From assembly GCF_003633685.1 (NCBI RefSeq), contig NZ_RBKT01000001.1, forward strand, positions 3,844,001 through 3,908,000: a DNA stretch of 64,000 nt. Direction: 5' to 3'. The stretch comes from Micromonospora pisi. GTDB lineage: Bacteria > Actinomycetota > Actinomycetes > Mycobacteriales > Micromonosporaceae. Of the stretch, positions 18,461-29,945 are shown piece by piece. The notes under the pieces were generated by a model. It was not told the origin of the DNA, did not search any database, and saw only the letters and a program-made list of their open reading frames with translations. Position 1 is the stretch's first letter, and each line of letters begins with the position of its first letter. Both the position numbers and the translations under genes were made by a program.

Positions 18461-19861
18461 TCAGGGGTGGGTCATGCGGAGGACGTCGAGGGCCTGGTCG
18501 AGTTGTTCCTCGGTGAGTTTTCCGGCGTCGACATGGCCACGGCTGAGCACCACGGCCTTGATCGTCGACTCGGTCGCCAGCGCCTCCTTGGCGATCGAGG
18601 CGGCCTCGTCGTAGCCGAGGTAGCGGTTGAGTGGGGTGACCACCGAGGGCGAGCCTTCGGCGTACGCCAGGGCCACCTCCGCGTTCGCGACCAGACCGGC
18701 CACGCAACGGTCGGCCAGCAGGCGGCTCGCCGCAGCCAGCAACCGGATGGATTCCAGCAGGTTGCGGCCCATCACCGGGAGCATCACGTTGAGTTCGAAG
18801 TCGCCCTGTGACCCGGCGAAACCGACAGTGGCGTCGTTGCCGATGACCTGTGCGCTGACCTGGCGGACCGCCTCGCAGACCACCGGATTGACCTTGCCGG
18901 GCATGATCGACGAGCCGGGCTGGAGGTCGGGGATCTGCAACTCGCGCAGCCCGGCCCGGGGGCCGGAGCCCATCCACCGGATGTCGTTAGCGATCTTGTA
19001 AAGGCCAACCGCGATCGTACGGAGCTGCCCGGACGCCTCCACCAGCGCGTCCCGCGCTCCCTGCGCCTCGAAGTGGTTGCCCGCTTCGGTCACCGGCACA
19101 CCGGTCTGCTCACGCAGCTTCGCGATCACCGCCGGGGCGAACCCGACCGGGGTGTTGATCCCGGTGCCGACCGCCGTACCGCCGAGCGGCAGCTCGGCCA
19201 GCCGGGGCAGAACCGACCGCATCCGCTCGACGCCGTACCGGACCTGTGCGGCGTAACCCGAGAACTCCTGCCCCAGGGTGATCGGGGTGGCGTCCATCAG
19301 GTGGGTACGACCGGCCTTCACCACGGTCGAGAACTCCTCCACCTTGGAACGCAGCGTCTGCTCCAGGTGCTCCAGGGCCGGCACCAGGTCCTGGATCACC
19401 GACTGGGTAGCGGCCAGGTGAATCGACGAGGGGAAGACGTCGTTGCTCGACTGGGAGGCGTTCACGTCGTCGTTGGGGTGGACGTCGCGGCCCAGCTCAC
19501 GGGTGGCCAGGGTGGCGATCACCTCGTTGGCGTTCATGTTCGACGAGGTGCCGGACCCGGTCTGGAAGACGTCCACCGGGAACTGGTCGTCGTAACCACC
19601 GTCGGCCACGTGCGCCGCCGCGACCGCGATCGCCGCGGCGACCTCGGCGTTGATCACGCCAAGATCGGCGTTGACCTGGGCCGCCGCACCCTTGATCTGA
19701 GCCAGGGCGCGAATGTGCGCCGGCTCCAGTCCCCGCCCGGAGATGGGGAAGTTCTGCACCGCCCGCTGGGTCTGGGCCCGCCACAACGCCTCGGCGGGGA
19801 CCTCGACCTCGCCCATGGAGTCCCGCTCGACGCGGTAACCCGCTGTCCCTGGTGTGCTCAC
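18461..19861 (-). CDS. fumC: Fumarate hydratase, class II
   Basis: Iron-independent fumarase of the fumarase/aspartase superfamily, about 466 residues, reversible hydration of fumarate to malate in the TCA cycle. The superfamily signature [11 protein letters not shown] is present, with the [14 protein letters not shown] and [12 protein letters not shown] substrate-binding stretches and the [10 protein letters not shown] histidine region. Two starts are possible: ATG at 19870 and GTG at 19861. The GTG was chosen because a GGATGGG sequence sits at proper distance before it, giving [12 protein letters not shown]. It is unusual to find it beside a class I fumarase gene. Confidence 0.95.
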   Translation of the reverse strand: MSTPGTAGYRVERDSMGEVEVPAEALWRAQTQRAVQNFPISGRGLEPAHIRALAQIKGAAAQVNADLGVINAEVAAAIAVAAAHVADGGYDDQFPVDVFQTGSGTSSNMNANEVIATLATRELGRDVHPNDDVNASQSSNDVFPSSIHLAATQSVIQDLVPALEHLEQTLRSKVEEFSTVVKAGRTHLMDATPITLGQEFSGYAAQVRYGVERMRSVLPRLAELPLGGTAVGTGINTPVGFAPAVIAKLREQTGVPVTEAGNHFEAQGARDALVEASGQLRTIAVGLYKIANDIRWMGSGPRAGLRELQIPDLQPGSSIMPGKVNPVVCEAVRQVSAQVIGNDATVGFAGSQGDFELNVMLPVMGRNLLESIRLLAAASRLLADRCVAGLVANAEVALAYAEGSPSVVTPLNRYLGYDEAASIAKEALATESTIKAVVLSRGHVDAGKLTEEQLDQALDVLRMTHP

Positions 19862-20086
19862 GTATCCCATCCTGCACCGCGAGGCGGCGCCCCGCAGGAA
19901 GGAACCACGGTTGGCGCGGTCACAGGAGAGCAGCCAGAGGTGCCGACCCCAAGTCGGACCGACTTGTTGGGCGTGAGGCGGGAAGGTAGGGTAAAACCGC
20001 CAGGAGCAGTAGTTCCTTGGAAGTGAGCCCGGCAGCCTTCCGGACGGTAGGTGGGCCGGGTTTCGCGCATCAGCGGCCGAAAAAGC

Positions 20087-20614
20087 TCAGACCTCTCGTA
20101 CGTCCGTGACGATCTGGTTCACGGTCGCACGCCATCGGCCGCCTTTCGCCCAGCACCAGGCCACCGCATCAGGTATCGCCAGCAGTTCCTCCTCATGGGC
20201 ACGGAGGTGGTAGTACCGGAGCGGCTCGACCATGCCCGCCATTCGTACCTGACGGAACAGCAACTGCCGGTCGGCGTCGAGAGTCGAGTCGTCACGTTCC
20301 AGCACCAGGCGTGCCGCGTTGATTTTCGCAAGGTCGGCCACCAACTCGACGAGGCACGCATCCCTCGCGGCCTTGGTATTCCGTTGACCGGTCGCGTCGT
20401 AGACGACGGCCCGGACACCCAGTTCGACGACAGCAGCGAGAATCTGTCGCCGCCGCGCGTCGCTCTCCTTGTGGAAATGGATCCTGCGCTGCCCCGGCAG
20501 GACCAGTCGTTGGATCGCCTGACGGGCGGGGGCGAGGTCGGCGGGCAGCACCACGGCGGCGGCGACCAGCAGCCCTCGCTGCTTCGTCTCATCCACGAAC
20601 ACATGCGCGTGCAG
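20087..20614 (-). CDS. Hypothetical protein, DUF3800-like (RNase H-like fold suspected)
   Basis: Small protein of about 175 residues. It begins with FVDETKQRGLLVAAAVV, contains RRIHFHKESDARRRQIL and AVVYDAT, and has acidic residues spaced like those of DUF3800 proteins, which are predicted to have a ribonuclease-H-like nuclease fold. The start is a problem: the first standard codon is GTG at 20602, but a strong AAGGGGGAG lies six bases before a CTG at 20614 and far from the GTG, so CTG initiation (giving MHAHVFVDETK) is likely. It follows the RHH/RAMA gene by 68 bases on the same strand. The family call is a resemblance, not a firm assignment. Confidence 0.55.
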   Translation of the reverse strand: MHAHVFVDETKQRGLLVAAAVVLPADLAPARQAIQRLVLPGQRRIHFHKESDARRRQILAAVVELGVRAVVYDATGQRNTKAARDACLVELVADLAKINAARLVLERDDSTLDADRQLLFRQVRMAGMVEPLRYYHLRAHEEELLAIPDAVAWCWAKGGRWRATVNQIVTDVREV

Positions 20615-20682
20615 GCGACTCTCCCCCTTCCAAGGTCATCTGTACCGATCGCGACGGGTCGCCCGCCTCGCGGTCCGACGAT

Positions 20683-21084
20683 TCACGACGCGCGGTGCCG
20701 CAGGCTCTGCAAGGACGCTCCGGTCGCGCTCACCAGGAAGAAGGCCCAGCCGTTGCGGTGCGGGCTGACGTCAGGGTTGTAGTGCGCGACGATCGCCCGG
20801 GCGGCTTCGCTGGGAGTCCGGAACGCGCGGTCGGCCAACGGACCCGAGGTGATCTCGATCCGGTTCGGCCCCGGAATGAAGATCGCCTGTGTGCGGTGGC
20901 CGGCGTAGTCGGCGTGGACCCGCACCGGGTCCGGTTCTCCGTCTGCGACGGCTGGCGGCAAGGCGGCTGCCGGTTGGCTCTGCTCCACCAACCGGGCCAC
21001 CACCTGCCCCTTGCTCAACCCGGCGATGCTGGCCGCGAACTCCAGCAGCCGATCCGTGGCGTCGTCAATCTCGATCTGCGGCAC
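20683..21084 (-). CDS. Small protein with RHH-like N-terminus and RAMA-like C-terminus
   Basis: 133 residues. Residues 3-36 (IEIDDATDRLLEFAASIAGLS followed by KGQVVARLVEQ) look like a ribbon-helix-helix fold: a short strand then two helices. Residues 62-129 (IFIPGPNRIEITSGPLADRAF, then TPSEAARAIVAHYN, NGWAFFLV and LQSLR) resemble a RAMA domain, a module seen beside restriction and modification enzymes. It precedes the DUF3800-like gene, and the pair lies between the two fumarase genes. The arrangement, a putative DNA-binding protein followed by a putative nuclease, is antitoxin/toxin-like, but no activity is demonstrated by sequence. Confidence 0.6.
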   Translation of the reverse strand: MPQIEIDDATDRLLEFAASIAGLSKGQVVARLVEQSQPAAALPPAVADGEPDPVRVHADYAGHRTQAIFIPGPNRIEITSGPLADRAFRTPSEAARAIVAHYNPDVSPHRNGWAFFLVSATGASLQSLRHRAS

Positions 21085-21162
21085 GCCATCACCCCCTCGT
21101 CGGGCATGACGGTACCAGCTGTGAGCATCTACACAACTGAAAAATCTGCCGAGGGCCCCTCT

Positions 21163-21193
21163 TTCTCCAAAGTTCTTGGAAAACTTTGGAGAA
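21163..21193. terminator. A/T-rich perfect 12-bp hairpin after class I fumarase gene
   Basis: TTCTCCAAAGTT (21163-21174) and AACTTTGGAGAA (21182-21193) pair perfectly around a seven-base loop, directly abutting the fumarase stop codon. It is strikingly A/T-rich for this genome. It probably ends the fumarase message. Confidence 0.7.
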
Positions 21194-22864
<1,671 letters not shown>

Positions 22865-22976
22865 GAGCGGAAAGCCTAGGCCAGTCGACCGGAACCGTCC
22901 TAGCCGCCGGTCACCTCCCGCATCGTCCGGGTCGTCCGTCGTGTGCTTTCCGCGCTCGGGCCGGGGGCTGACCGGC

Positions 22977-24425
22977 TCAACCGTCCTTGCCGGAGCCGGC
23001 CGGTCGGCACTCTTCCATCTTCGGTCCGCCGCAGGTCGGGCCGGTGTCGCCGGGGCCGGCTCCCGGTCCCGGCGAGGTCCCGGGAGCGCCCGGGCCGGGT
23101 CCGGGTACGCCGGCCGCCGAGCCGAACTGGACATAACCGATGTCCCTGCCGTCGCCGATCACCATCCCGGCGGGACCGACCGCGAGCACCTTCGCCGACG
23201 TGGCGAGGTCGAGCAGTTCGCGTCCGCTGAGCGGATCGAGCGCGAGCACGCGGTCCGGTTTCTCGTCGACCAGCAGCGCGGCGGAGCGGGTGAGCGTGGC
23301 GCCCCCCTCGGCGCTCAGCGGGCGGTTCCAGCGTGGCGCGTCCCGGGCCAGTTCCCGCCCGATGAGGGACTGGTGGTCCGCGGAGCGCACCAACGCGTAC
23401 CGGTCGTCGACGGCGAGCAGCTTCTCACCTTCGGCGCCGGACCAGAGCAGCCGTCCGTCGTACCCGTCGAGGACCGTCTCCCGGCCGTCCGGGCCGACGC
23501 CGACCAGTACGCTCTGCCCGCCCTGCGGGTCGTCGCGCTGTACGCAACCGCCGGCGTTGGCGGTGCGTAGGTTGATGCCGGCCCGGCGCCACACCTCCTG
23601 CCCGGTGATGGGGTCGCGGGCCAGTACGGTGAAGTAGCAGCTGCCGTCCTCGGCGCGGGCCTCGATCCGCAGCATCCGTCCGCCGACCACCACCAGCCGG
23701 TCGGCCCGGCCCGGCTGTACGTCGCGGAGCACCCGGCCGGTGGCGGTGTCCACGATGTGCACCCGGCCGTCGACCGGGAAGCCGAGCAGGGACGGCATGG
23801 TCTCCGGTCCGCTCGCGTCGTCGGCGACGTGCTTGGTGGTCAACCGTCGGGTGCCGAGCACCTCGGGGTTGTCGGCGAAGAGGCCGGTGCCGACCCCGGG
23901 CAGGAAAGCGGTCCAGACCGGTTTGGTGCCGCGCGGGTCCCACCGGCTCAGGGTGCACTCACGCGGGTCGCGACAGTGGACGTCGAGCAGCGCGTTGCGG
24001 TACGTCCAGACTCCGCTGGCCTCGGTGTCGCGGCGACGTACCGCACCGGTCTCGGGGTCGATCAGCTCGTACCCCTTGGTCAGCAGTTTGCCGGTGGCGA
24101 CAACCGGGTCGGTCTCGCTTCCGGCGACCGCCGCCCAGTCGGCCTTGCGTTCCCAGAGTTTGCCGCCGGTGGCGAGGCTGCGTGACTCGACGAACGTACG
24201 TTGCTCGACCACGACGGTGCTGCCGGCGACGGTGACGCTCTTCGGGGTGCCGCCGACCCGCTGTTGCCAGACCACGTCCGGCTCGGAGAGGGGCTGGCTG
24301 CGGTTGACCCAGGCGAGCACGTTGGGGAACGGGTTCCAGATCCCGGTGGCCGAAAGCACGATGACCGCGACCAGCATGAAGGCGAGGAACCACTTCGCGC
24401 TTCGCCCGGCGCTCCCCTTCGCCAT
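22977..24425 (-). CDS. Membrane-anchored PQQ-like beta-propeller protein
   Basis: 482 residues. A short basic N-terminus is followed by one transmembrane or signal-anchor helix (about 12-30, [19 protein letters not shown]) and then propeller repeats with the quinoprotein-like signature ([44 protein letters not shown]). The last about 45 residues are Gly/Pro-rich with two cysteines. It is expected outside the cell. It is one of three such proteins in the window, with the Hsp70 fusion and the gene at 32188. No catalytic residues are recognisable; a structural or binding role is more likely than PQQ-dependent dehydrogenase activity. Confidence 0.78.
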   Translation of the reverse strand: MAKGSAGRSAKWFLAFMLVAVIVLSATGIWNPFPNVLAWVNRSQPLSEPDVVWQQRVGGTPKSVTVAGSTVVVEQRTFVESRSLATGGKLWERKADWAAVAGSETDPVVATGKLLTKGYELIDPETGAVRRRDTEASGVWTYRNALLDVHCRDPRECTLSRWDPRGTKPVWTAFLPGVGTGLFADNPEVLGTRRLTTKHVADDASGPETMPSLLGFPVDGRVHIVDTATGRVLRDVQPGRADRLVVVGGRMLRIEARAEDGSCYFTVLARDPITGQEVWRRAGINLRTANAGGCVQRDDPQGGQSVLVGVGPDGRETVLDGYDGRLLWSGAEGEKLLAVDDRYALVRSADHQSLIGRELARDAPRWNRPLSAEGGATLTRSAALLVDEKPDRVLALDPLSGRELLDLATSAKVLAVGPAGMVIGDGRDIGYVQFGSAAGVPGPGPGAPGTSPGPGAGPGDTGPTCGGPKMEECRPAGSGKDG

Positions 24426-24451
24426 CGGGCTACCGTAGCGACGCGCGGGGG

Positions 24452-24988
24452 TCAAACGCGGGAGGGCTCGCCGCCGGGATCTTCCGGAGTTGCCCGCGCC
24501 GCACCGGCCGCCGCCGACCGGACCAGCGGCAGCACCCGGTACGGGATCTGTTCGGCGAGCGCGATGATGGTCGAGGCGCGGGCGATTCCCTCGTACGACA
24601 CGATCTCGTCGATCACCCGTTGCAGGTCCGCGTTGGAGCGGGCGACGATCCGGCAGAGCATGTCGCCGGTGCCGGTGATGGTGTGCGCCTCCAGCACTTC
24701 GGGAATCGCCCGCAGGTGCGCCGCGACCGGGTCGTGGCCGTGCCGCTGGCTGATCTCCAGGGTGACGAAGGAGGTGACGCCGAAACCGATGGCGGCCGGC
24801 GCGAGTTCCGGCCCGAAGCCACGGACGACTCCCCGGGCGATCAGTTTGTCGAGCCGCGCCTGGACCGTGCCCCGGGCCACCCGGAGCCGGCGGGAGCATT
24901 CCAGTACGCCGATCCTCGGCTCCTCCGCGAGCAGCTCGATCAGCCGCGCGTCGAGCCGGTCGAGCTGTACAGCCTGTACATCGGTCAC
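24452..24988 (-). CDS. Lrp/AsnC-family transcriptional regulator
   Basis: Regulator of 178 residues with an N-terminal winged HTH (LDRLDARLIELLAEEPRIGVLECSRRLRVARGTVQARLDKL in outline) and a C-terminal RAM ligand-binding domain (EAHTITGTGDMLCRIVARSNADLQRVI). The GTG at 24988 is preferred: TATGGT (25002-24997) lies eight bases before it, suggesting a leaderless transcript, and the ATG at 25012 would lie upstream of that element. It is divergent from hppD with only 133 bases between the starts, so it probably senses an aromatic amino acid or 4-hydroxyphenylpyruvate and controls hppD. Confidence 0.85.
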   Translation of the reverse strand: MTDVQAVQLDRLDARLIELLAEEPRIGVLECSRRLRVARGTVQARLDKLIARGVVRGFGPELAPAAIGFGVTSFVTLEISQRHGHDPVAAHLRAIPEVLEAHTITGTGDMLCRIVARSNADLQRVIDEIVSYEGIARASTIIALAEQIPYRVLPLVRSAAAGAARATPEDPGGEPSRV

Positions 24989-25019
24989 GGTAGTTGACCA
25001 TACCGAATGCACAAGCTGA

Positions 25020-26330
<1,311 letters not shown>

Positions 26331-26340
26331 CACTGTCCGC

Positions 26341-27111
26341 GTGACCGAGCCGCCCCCGCACTCGACGCCGCCGCCCGGCGGGCCCGTGACCCCCAACCCC
26401 CAGGGGCCGGTCCCGCCGGGCGGCCACATCCCGGCCCAGGCCGGGCCGCACTCCGGACCTGCGCTCTGGTACGCCGCACCGCCGCCCCAGGTGCGGCCGG
26501 GCGGCTACCCGGGCGTACCGCCGCCGGTGGTGCCGCCCGGTTGGCGGCCGGGTCACCCGCCACCGCCGCCGTTGAGCCCGGCCGGTCAGCCACTGGCCGA
26601 GTTCTCCGACCGGTTCCTCGCCGGTCTGGTGGACTACGGGATCTACTTCCTGGTCAGCATGGTGTTCGCGGTGCCGACGATGATCTATTACGTCACCCGG
26701 GTCCTGCCGGAGCTGTTCGTGGTGACGCCGGACGGCACCTTGCGCGAGCCGGACTTCCTCGCCGTCATGGTCCCGATGTTGCTGTTGCAGCTCGGCCTCT
26801 CCGTCGTGCTCCTGGCCGTGCTGTACGTCTACCACGTGGAGATGATGTTCCGGACCGGGCAGACCCCGGGCAAGCGGATCATGAAGATCCGGGTGGTGCC
26901 GCTCGACCCGCACGCCGCCCTCACCCGTGGCGCCACGGTGAAGCGTTACCTGGTGCAGTTCGGCGCCGGTTCGCTCGTGCCCGGCCTCAGTTACCTGGAC
27001 GGGTTGTGGCAGCTCTGGGACAAGCCGTACCAGCAGTGCCTCCACGACAAAGCCGCCCGTACCGTTGTGGTTAAGGTTCCCAGGGTGAACGAACTGAGGT
27101 TGGCGCCATGA
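26341..27111 (+). CDS. RDD-family membrane protein
   Basis: 256 residues. The first about 80 are a Pro/Gly-rich cytoplasmic-type segment, followed by an RDD domain (FSDRFLAGLVDYGIYFLVSMVF, with Arg/Asp at the first helix, then RTGQTPGKRIMKIRVV) with about three membrane helices. The GTG start lies ten bases after the hppD stop, and its own stop overlaps the next start (ATGA), so it could be co-transcribed with hppD. RDD proteins are membrane proteins of poorly known function, some linked to ion transport. There is no evident link to tyrosine catabolism. Confidence 0.82.
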   Translation: MTEPPPHSTPPPGGPVTPNPQGPVPPGGHIPAQAGPHSGPALWYAAPPPQVRPGGYPGVPPPVVPPGWRPGHPPPPPLSPAGQPLAEFSDRFLAGLVDYGIYFLVSMVFAVPTMIYYVTRVLPELFVVTPDGTLREPDFLAVMVPMLLLQLGLSVVLLAVLYVYHVEMMFRTGQTPGKRIMKIRVVPLDPHAALTRGATVKRYLVQFGAGSLVPGLSYLDGLWQLWDKPYQQCLHDKAARTVVVKVPRVNELRLAP

Positions 27112-28133
27112 CGGTGCAACCGGGCTGGTACACCGACCCTGCCGAGCCGAGCACCCAGCGTTACTGGGACGGCGACGGCTGGATCGGCGCGCCACTGCCC
27201 GCCGACGCCACCCCGCCCCCGGGGCCACCACCCGTCGAGCCGGAGCCGGAGCCGTCCAGTGCTCCACCGGCCGGGCTGTCGGCACCGGAGAGATCCGGGA
27301 CGACCACCACGGCCACGTCGCCGACGAGCCCGACCAGCGGGTTGCCGGGTCTGCCGGGCTCCCCGGTCCCGCCCGGATCCCCCGGGGCTCCGCCGGCCAA
27401 CGGCGTACCGCCGTGGCCGGGTGCGGCGGGTCCGATGCAGCCCGGTCCGGCCGGCCTGCCGTCCCCGGGTCCGGTGCCACCGGCCTGGGGTTACCCGCCG
27501 TACCTGTTCCCGGTGGGCGAGCCCCGGCCGCATGGCAAGGCGCTGGCTCCGCTCGGTACCCGGATCGCTGCCCGTCTGATCGACATCGGCGCGGTGCTGC
27601 TGCTCAACGTGGTCGTCAACGGCTGGTTCGTCTGGCGCTACGCGCAGGAGGTCGGTCCGGTCTACCGGGAGATCGTGCGCCGGTCGGTGGCGGGCAACTC
27701 GTCCACCGATGGGTTGCCACCGGTGAGCCCGCAGGCCGACTGGCTGCTCCTGGTCATCCTGGTGATCGCCGCCGCGCTCTGGTTCGCCTACGAGGTGCCG
27801 GCGATGGCGAACACCGGGCAGACCTTCGGCAAGCGGCTGCTGGGCCTCCAGGTGGTCTCGCTCGGCGACGCCGAGCACCTGGGCTTCGGCCGCGCCGCCC
27901 GGCGCTGGAACACCCTTGGCCTGCCCACCTTCTTCTGGTACTGCTGTGGTCTCGGTTTCCTGCTGCAACTCGTCGACTGCGCCTTCGCGCTCTTCGACCG
28001 CCCGCTGCGGCAGGCGTTGCACGACAAGCGCGCGCAGACCGTGGTGGTACGCCTCGACCGGAAGACCACTACAGCGTCGGCGCCGCCCACGGCGACCGAC
28101 CGATCGGACACCTCAGGAGGGCCCACGCCATGA
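27108..28133 (+). CDS. RDD-family membrane protein with N-terminal DUF2510
   Basis: 341 residues. Residues 3-30 (QPGWYTDPAEPSTQRYWDGDGW) are a DUF2510 motif (W-x-D-P ... R-Y-W-D-G-x-W); a roughly 110-residue Pro/Gly linker leads to an RDD domain (LGTRIAARLIDIGAVLLLNVVV ... NTGQTFGKRLLGLQVVSL). It overlaps the preceding RDD gene and the following aminotransferase gene by four bases each, so the three genes form a tightly coupled operon. The two RDD proteins may form a heteromer; that is inference. Confidence 0.82.
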   Translation: MTVQPGWYTDPAEPSTQRYWDGDGWIGAPLPADATPPPGPPPVEPEPEPSSAPPAGLSAPERSGTTTTATSPTSPTSGLPGLPGSPVPPGSPGAPPANGVPPWPGAAGPMQPGPAGLPSPGPVPPAWGYPPYLFPVGEPRPHGKALAPLGTRIAARLIDIGAVLLLNVVVNGWFVWRYAQEVGPVYREIVRRSVAGNSSTDGLPPVSPQADWLLLVILVIAAALWFAYEVPAMANTGQTFGKRLLGLQVVSLGDAEHLGFGRAARRWNTLGLPTFFWYCCGLGFLLQLVDCAFALFDRPLRQALHDKRAQTVVVRLDRKTTTASAPPTATDRSDTSGGPTP

Positions 28134-29248
28134 CCGGCCGCGACCGCAGCCAGCCCAACCGGCTGACCCGACCCGACCTGGCCTCGCTGCCGAGCTACGT
28201 CCCGGGACGCAATCCCGCTGACCTGGCCCGTGAGCTTGGCATGGCCGAGGCGATCAAGTTGGCCAGCAACGAGGTGCCGTTCGGCCCGTTGCCGGGTGTG
28301 GTGGAGGCGGTCGCGGAGGCCGCCGCGCTGGCGCATCGCTATCCGGATCCGGCGGCGGCAGCCCTGCGGGCGGCCCTCTCCGAGCAGTACGGGGTCTCCG
28401 CCGACCGGATCGCCACCGGCTGCGGCTCGGTGGCGCTCGCCGAGCACCTGGCCCGGGTGACGAGCCTGCCCGGCGACGAGATCGTCTACTCGTGGCGCTC
28501 GTTCGAGGCGTACCCGATCATCACCGCGACCAACGGCGCGACCAGCGTACGGGTGCCGAACACCGCCGGACACGGCCACGACCTGACGGCGATGGCCGAG
28601 GCGGTGACCGACCAGACGCGGTTGGTCCTGGTCTGCAACCCGAACAACCCGACCGGCACCAGCGTGCGCCGGGCCGAACTGGACCGGTTCCTCGACGCTG
28701 TTCCGGACGACGTGCTGGTGGTGCTCGACGAGGCGTACCGGGAGTTCGTCACCGACCCCGAGGTGCCGGACGGGCTGACCGCATACGGTGACCGGCCGAA
28801 CGTGGTGGTCCTGCGGACGCTTTCCAAGGCGTGGGGGCTGGCCGGGCTGCGGATCGGCTTCCTGGTTGCCCACCCGGAGGTCGCCGCCGCGGTGCGCAAG
28901 GTGGTTACCCCCTTCTCCAGCAGCACCGTGGCGCAGGCCGGCGCGGTCGCCGCGCTGGCCCAGGCCGAGGAGGTACGTCGCCGTTGCACGTTGGTGGTGG
29001 CCGAACGTGAGCGGGTCACCGTGGCACTGCGCAAGCTGCTGCCGGAGGTGCCGGAGAGCCAGGCGAACTTCGTCTGGCTGCCGCTGGCGGGCGCGGCGGG
29101 CCAGGGCGACCGGGCGGTGGAGTTCGCCCGCGTCTGCGAGTCCCGTGGTGTGATCGTCCGGCCGTTCCCCGGCGAGGGCGTACGGGTCACGATCGGCAGT
29201 CCGGCCGAGAACGACGCCTTCCTCGCCGTCGCCGAATCCGCCCTCTGA
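28130..29248 (+). CDS. HisC-family aminotransferase (histidinol-phosphate/aromatic amino acid)
   Basis: PLP-dependent class I/II aminotransferase of 372 residues. PLP lysine is K233 in RTLSKAWGLAGLRIG; N170 (CNPNNPTGT) and D200 (VVLDEAYREF) complete the cofactor site. The ATG follows CAGGAGGG and overlaps the RDD stop. Sequence resembles both HisC and the aromatic aminotransferase Pat of corynebacteria and mycobacteria. Position near hppD favours an aromatic aminotransferase supplying 4-hydroxyphenylpyruvate, but sequence alone does not decide. Confidence 0.85.
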   Translation: MTGRDRSQPNRLTRPDLASLPSYVPGRNPADLARELGMAEAIKLASNEVPFGPLPGVVEAVAEAAALAHRYPDPAAAALRAALSEQYGVSADRIATGCGSVALAEHLARVTSLPGDEIVYSWRSFEAYPIITATNGATSVRVPNTAGHGHDLTAMAEAVTDQTRLVLVCNPNNPTGTSVRRAELDRFLDAVPDDVLVVLDEAYREFVTDPEVPDGLTAYGDRPNVVVLRTLSKAWGLAGLRIGFLVAHPEVAAAVRKVVTPFSSSTVAQAGAVAALAQAEEVRRRCTLVVAERERVTVALRKLLPEVPESQANFVWLPLAGAAGQGDRAVEFARVCESRGVIVRPFPGEGVRVTIGSPAENDAFLAVAESAL

Positions 29249-29390
29249 GTCGCCTGTTCACACCTCGTCTATAAAGTCCGTTTTAGTCGGATAAAGACGT
29301 GTCCTGCCTTATCTTTCTAAGTGCCCAGTAGCGTCCCCGCCAGGGGCGCCGCGACCAGATCGACCCACTAGGAAAGTTGAGGCAGGACCC

Positions 29391-29945
29391 GTGCGCATTG
29401 GCAAAATTCTCATCATCGGCACCGCCGCCGTCGCGGCCGTAGGGCTCGCCGCCGCACCGGCCGTGGCGGCGCCCAGCGACACCACCACCGTCACGTTCGA
29501 CATCGAAGCTGGCACGCTGGACATTGACGCGCCCGCCGCCGCCGACCTGGGCGGCGGTGCGCCCGGCACCGACATCGTCGGCCAGCTCGGCCCGGTGACC
29601 GTCACCGACTCGCGCGCCTCGGCCGACGCCTCGTGGACGGCCACGGTCGTCGCCACCAACTTCACCACCGGCGGCGGCAGCCCGCCGGAGCTGATCCTCG
29701 CCACGGAGATCGAATACTGGTCGGGCCCGGCGACCGCCACCACCGGTACCGGCACCTTCACACCCGGACAGGTCGACGCCGCCGCAGCGGCACCGCTGGA
29801 CAACGTCACGCCGCTGACCGCCTTCACCCACACCGGCGGCACCGGCAACAACACCGCCACCTGGAACCCGACCCTCATCGTCCACGCGCCGCTCGACAGC
29901 CAGGCGGGCACCTACACCGGGACGGTGACACATTCGGTGGCGTAG
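29391..29945 (+). CDS. Secreted WxL-like surface protein
   Basis: 184 residues. A cleavable signal peptide (about 1-27, ending AAPAVA|AP) precedes an all-beta Thr/Gly/Ala-rich domain. The C-terminal ATWNPTLIVHAPLDSQAGTYTG resembles the end of WxL domains, which bind peptidoglycan in Firmicutes. The GTG follows AGGCAGGA. The upstream 142 bases are unusually A/T-rich. The next gene encodes a DUF916-like protein and appears translationally coupled, matching the known WxL/DUF916 partnership. Confidence 0.68.
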   Translation: MRIGKILIIGTAAVAAVGLAAAPAVAAPSDTTTVTFDIEAGTLDIDAPAAADLGGGAPGTDIVGQLGPVTVTDSRASADASWTATVVATNFTTGGGSPPELILATEIEYWSGPATATTGTGTFTPGQVDAAAAAPLDNVTPLTAFTHTGGTGNNTATWNPTLIVHAPLDSQAGTYTGTVTHSVA

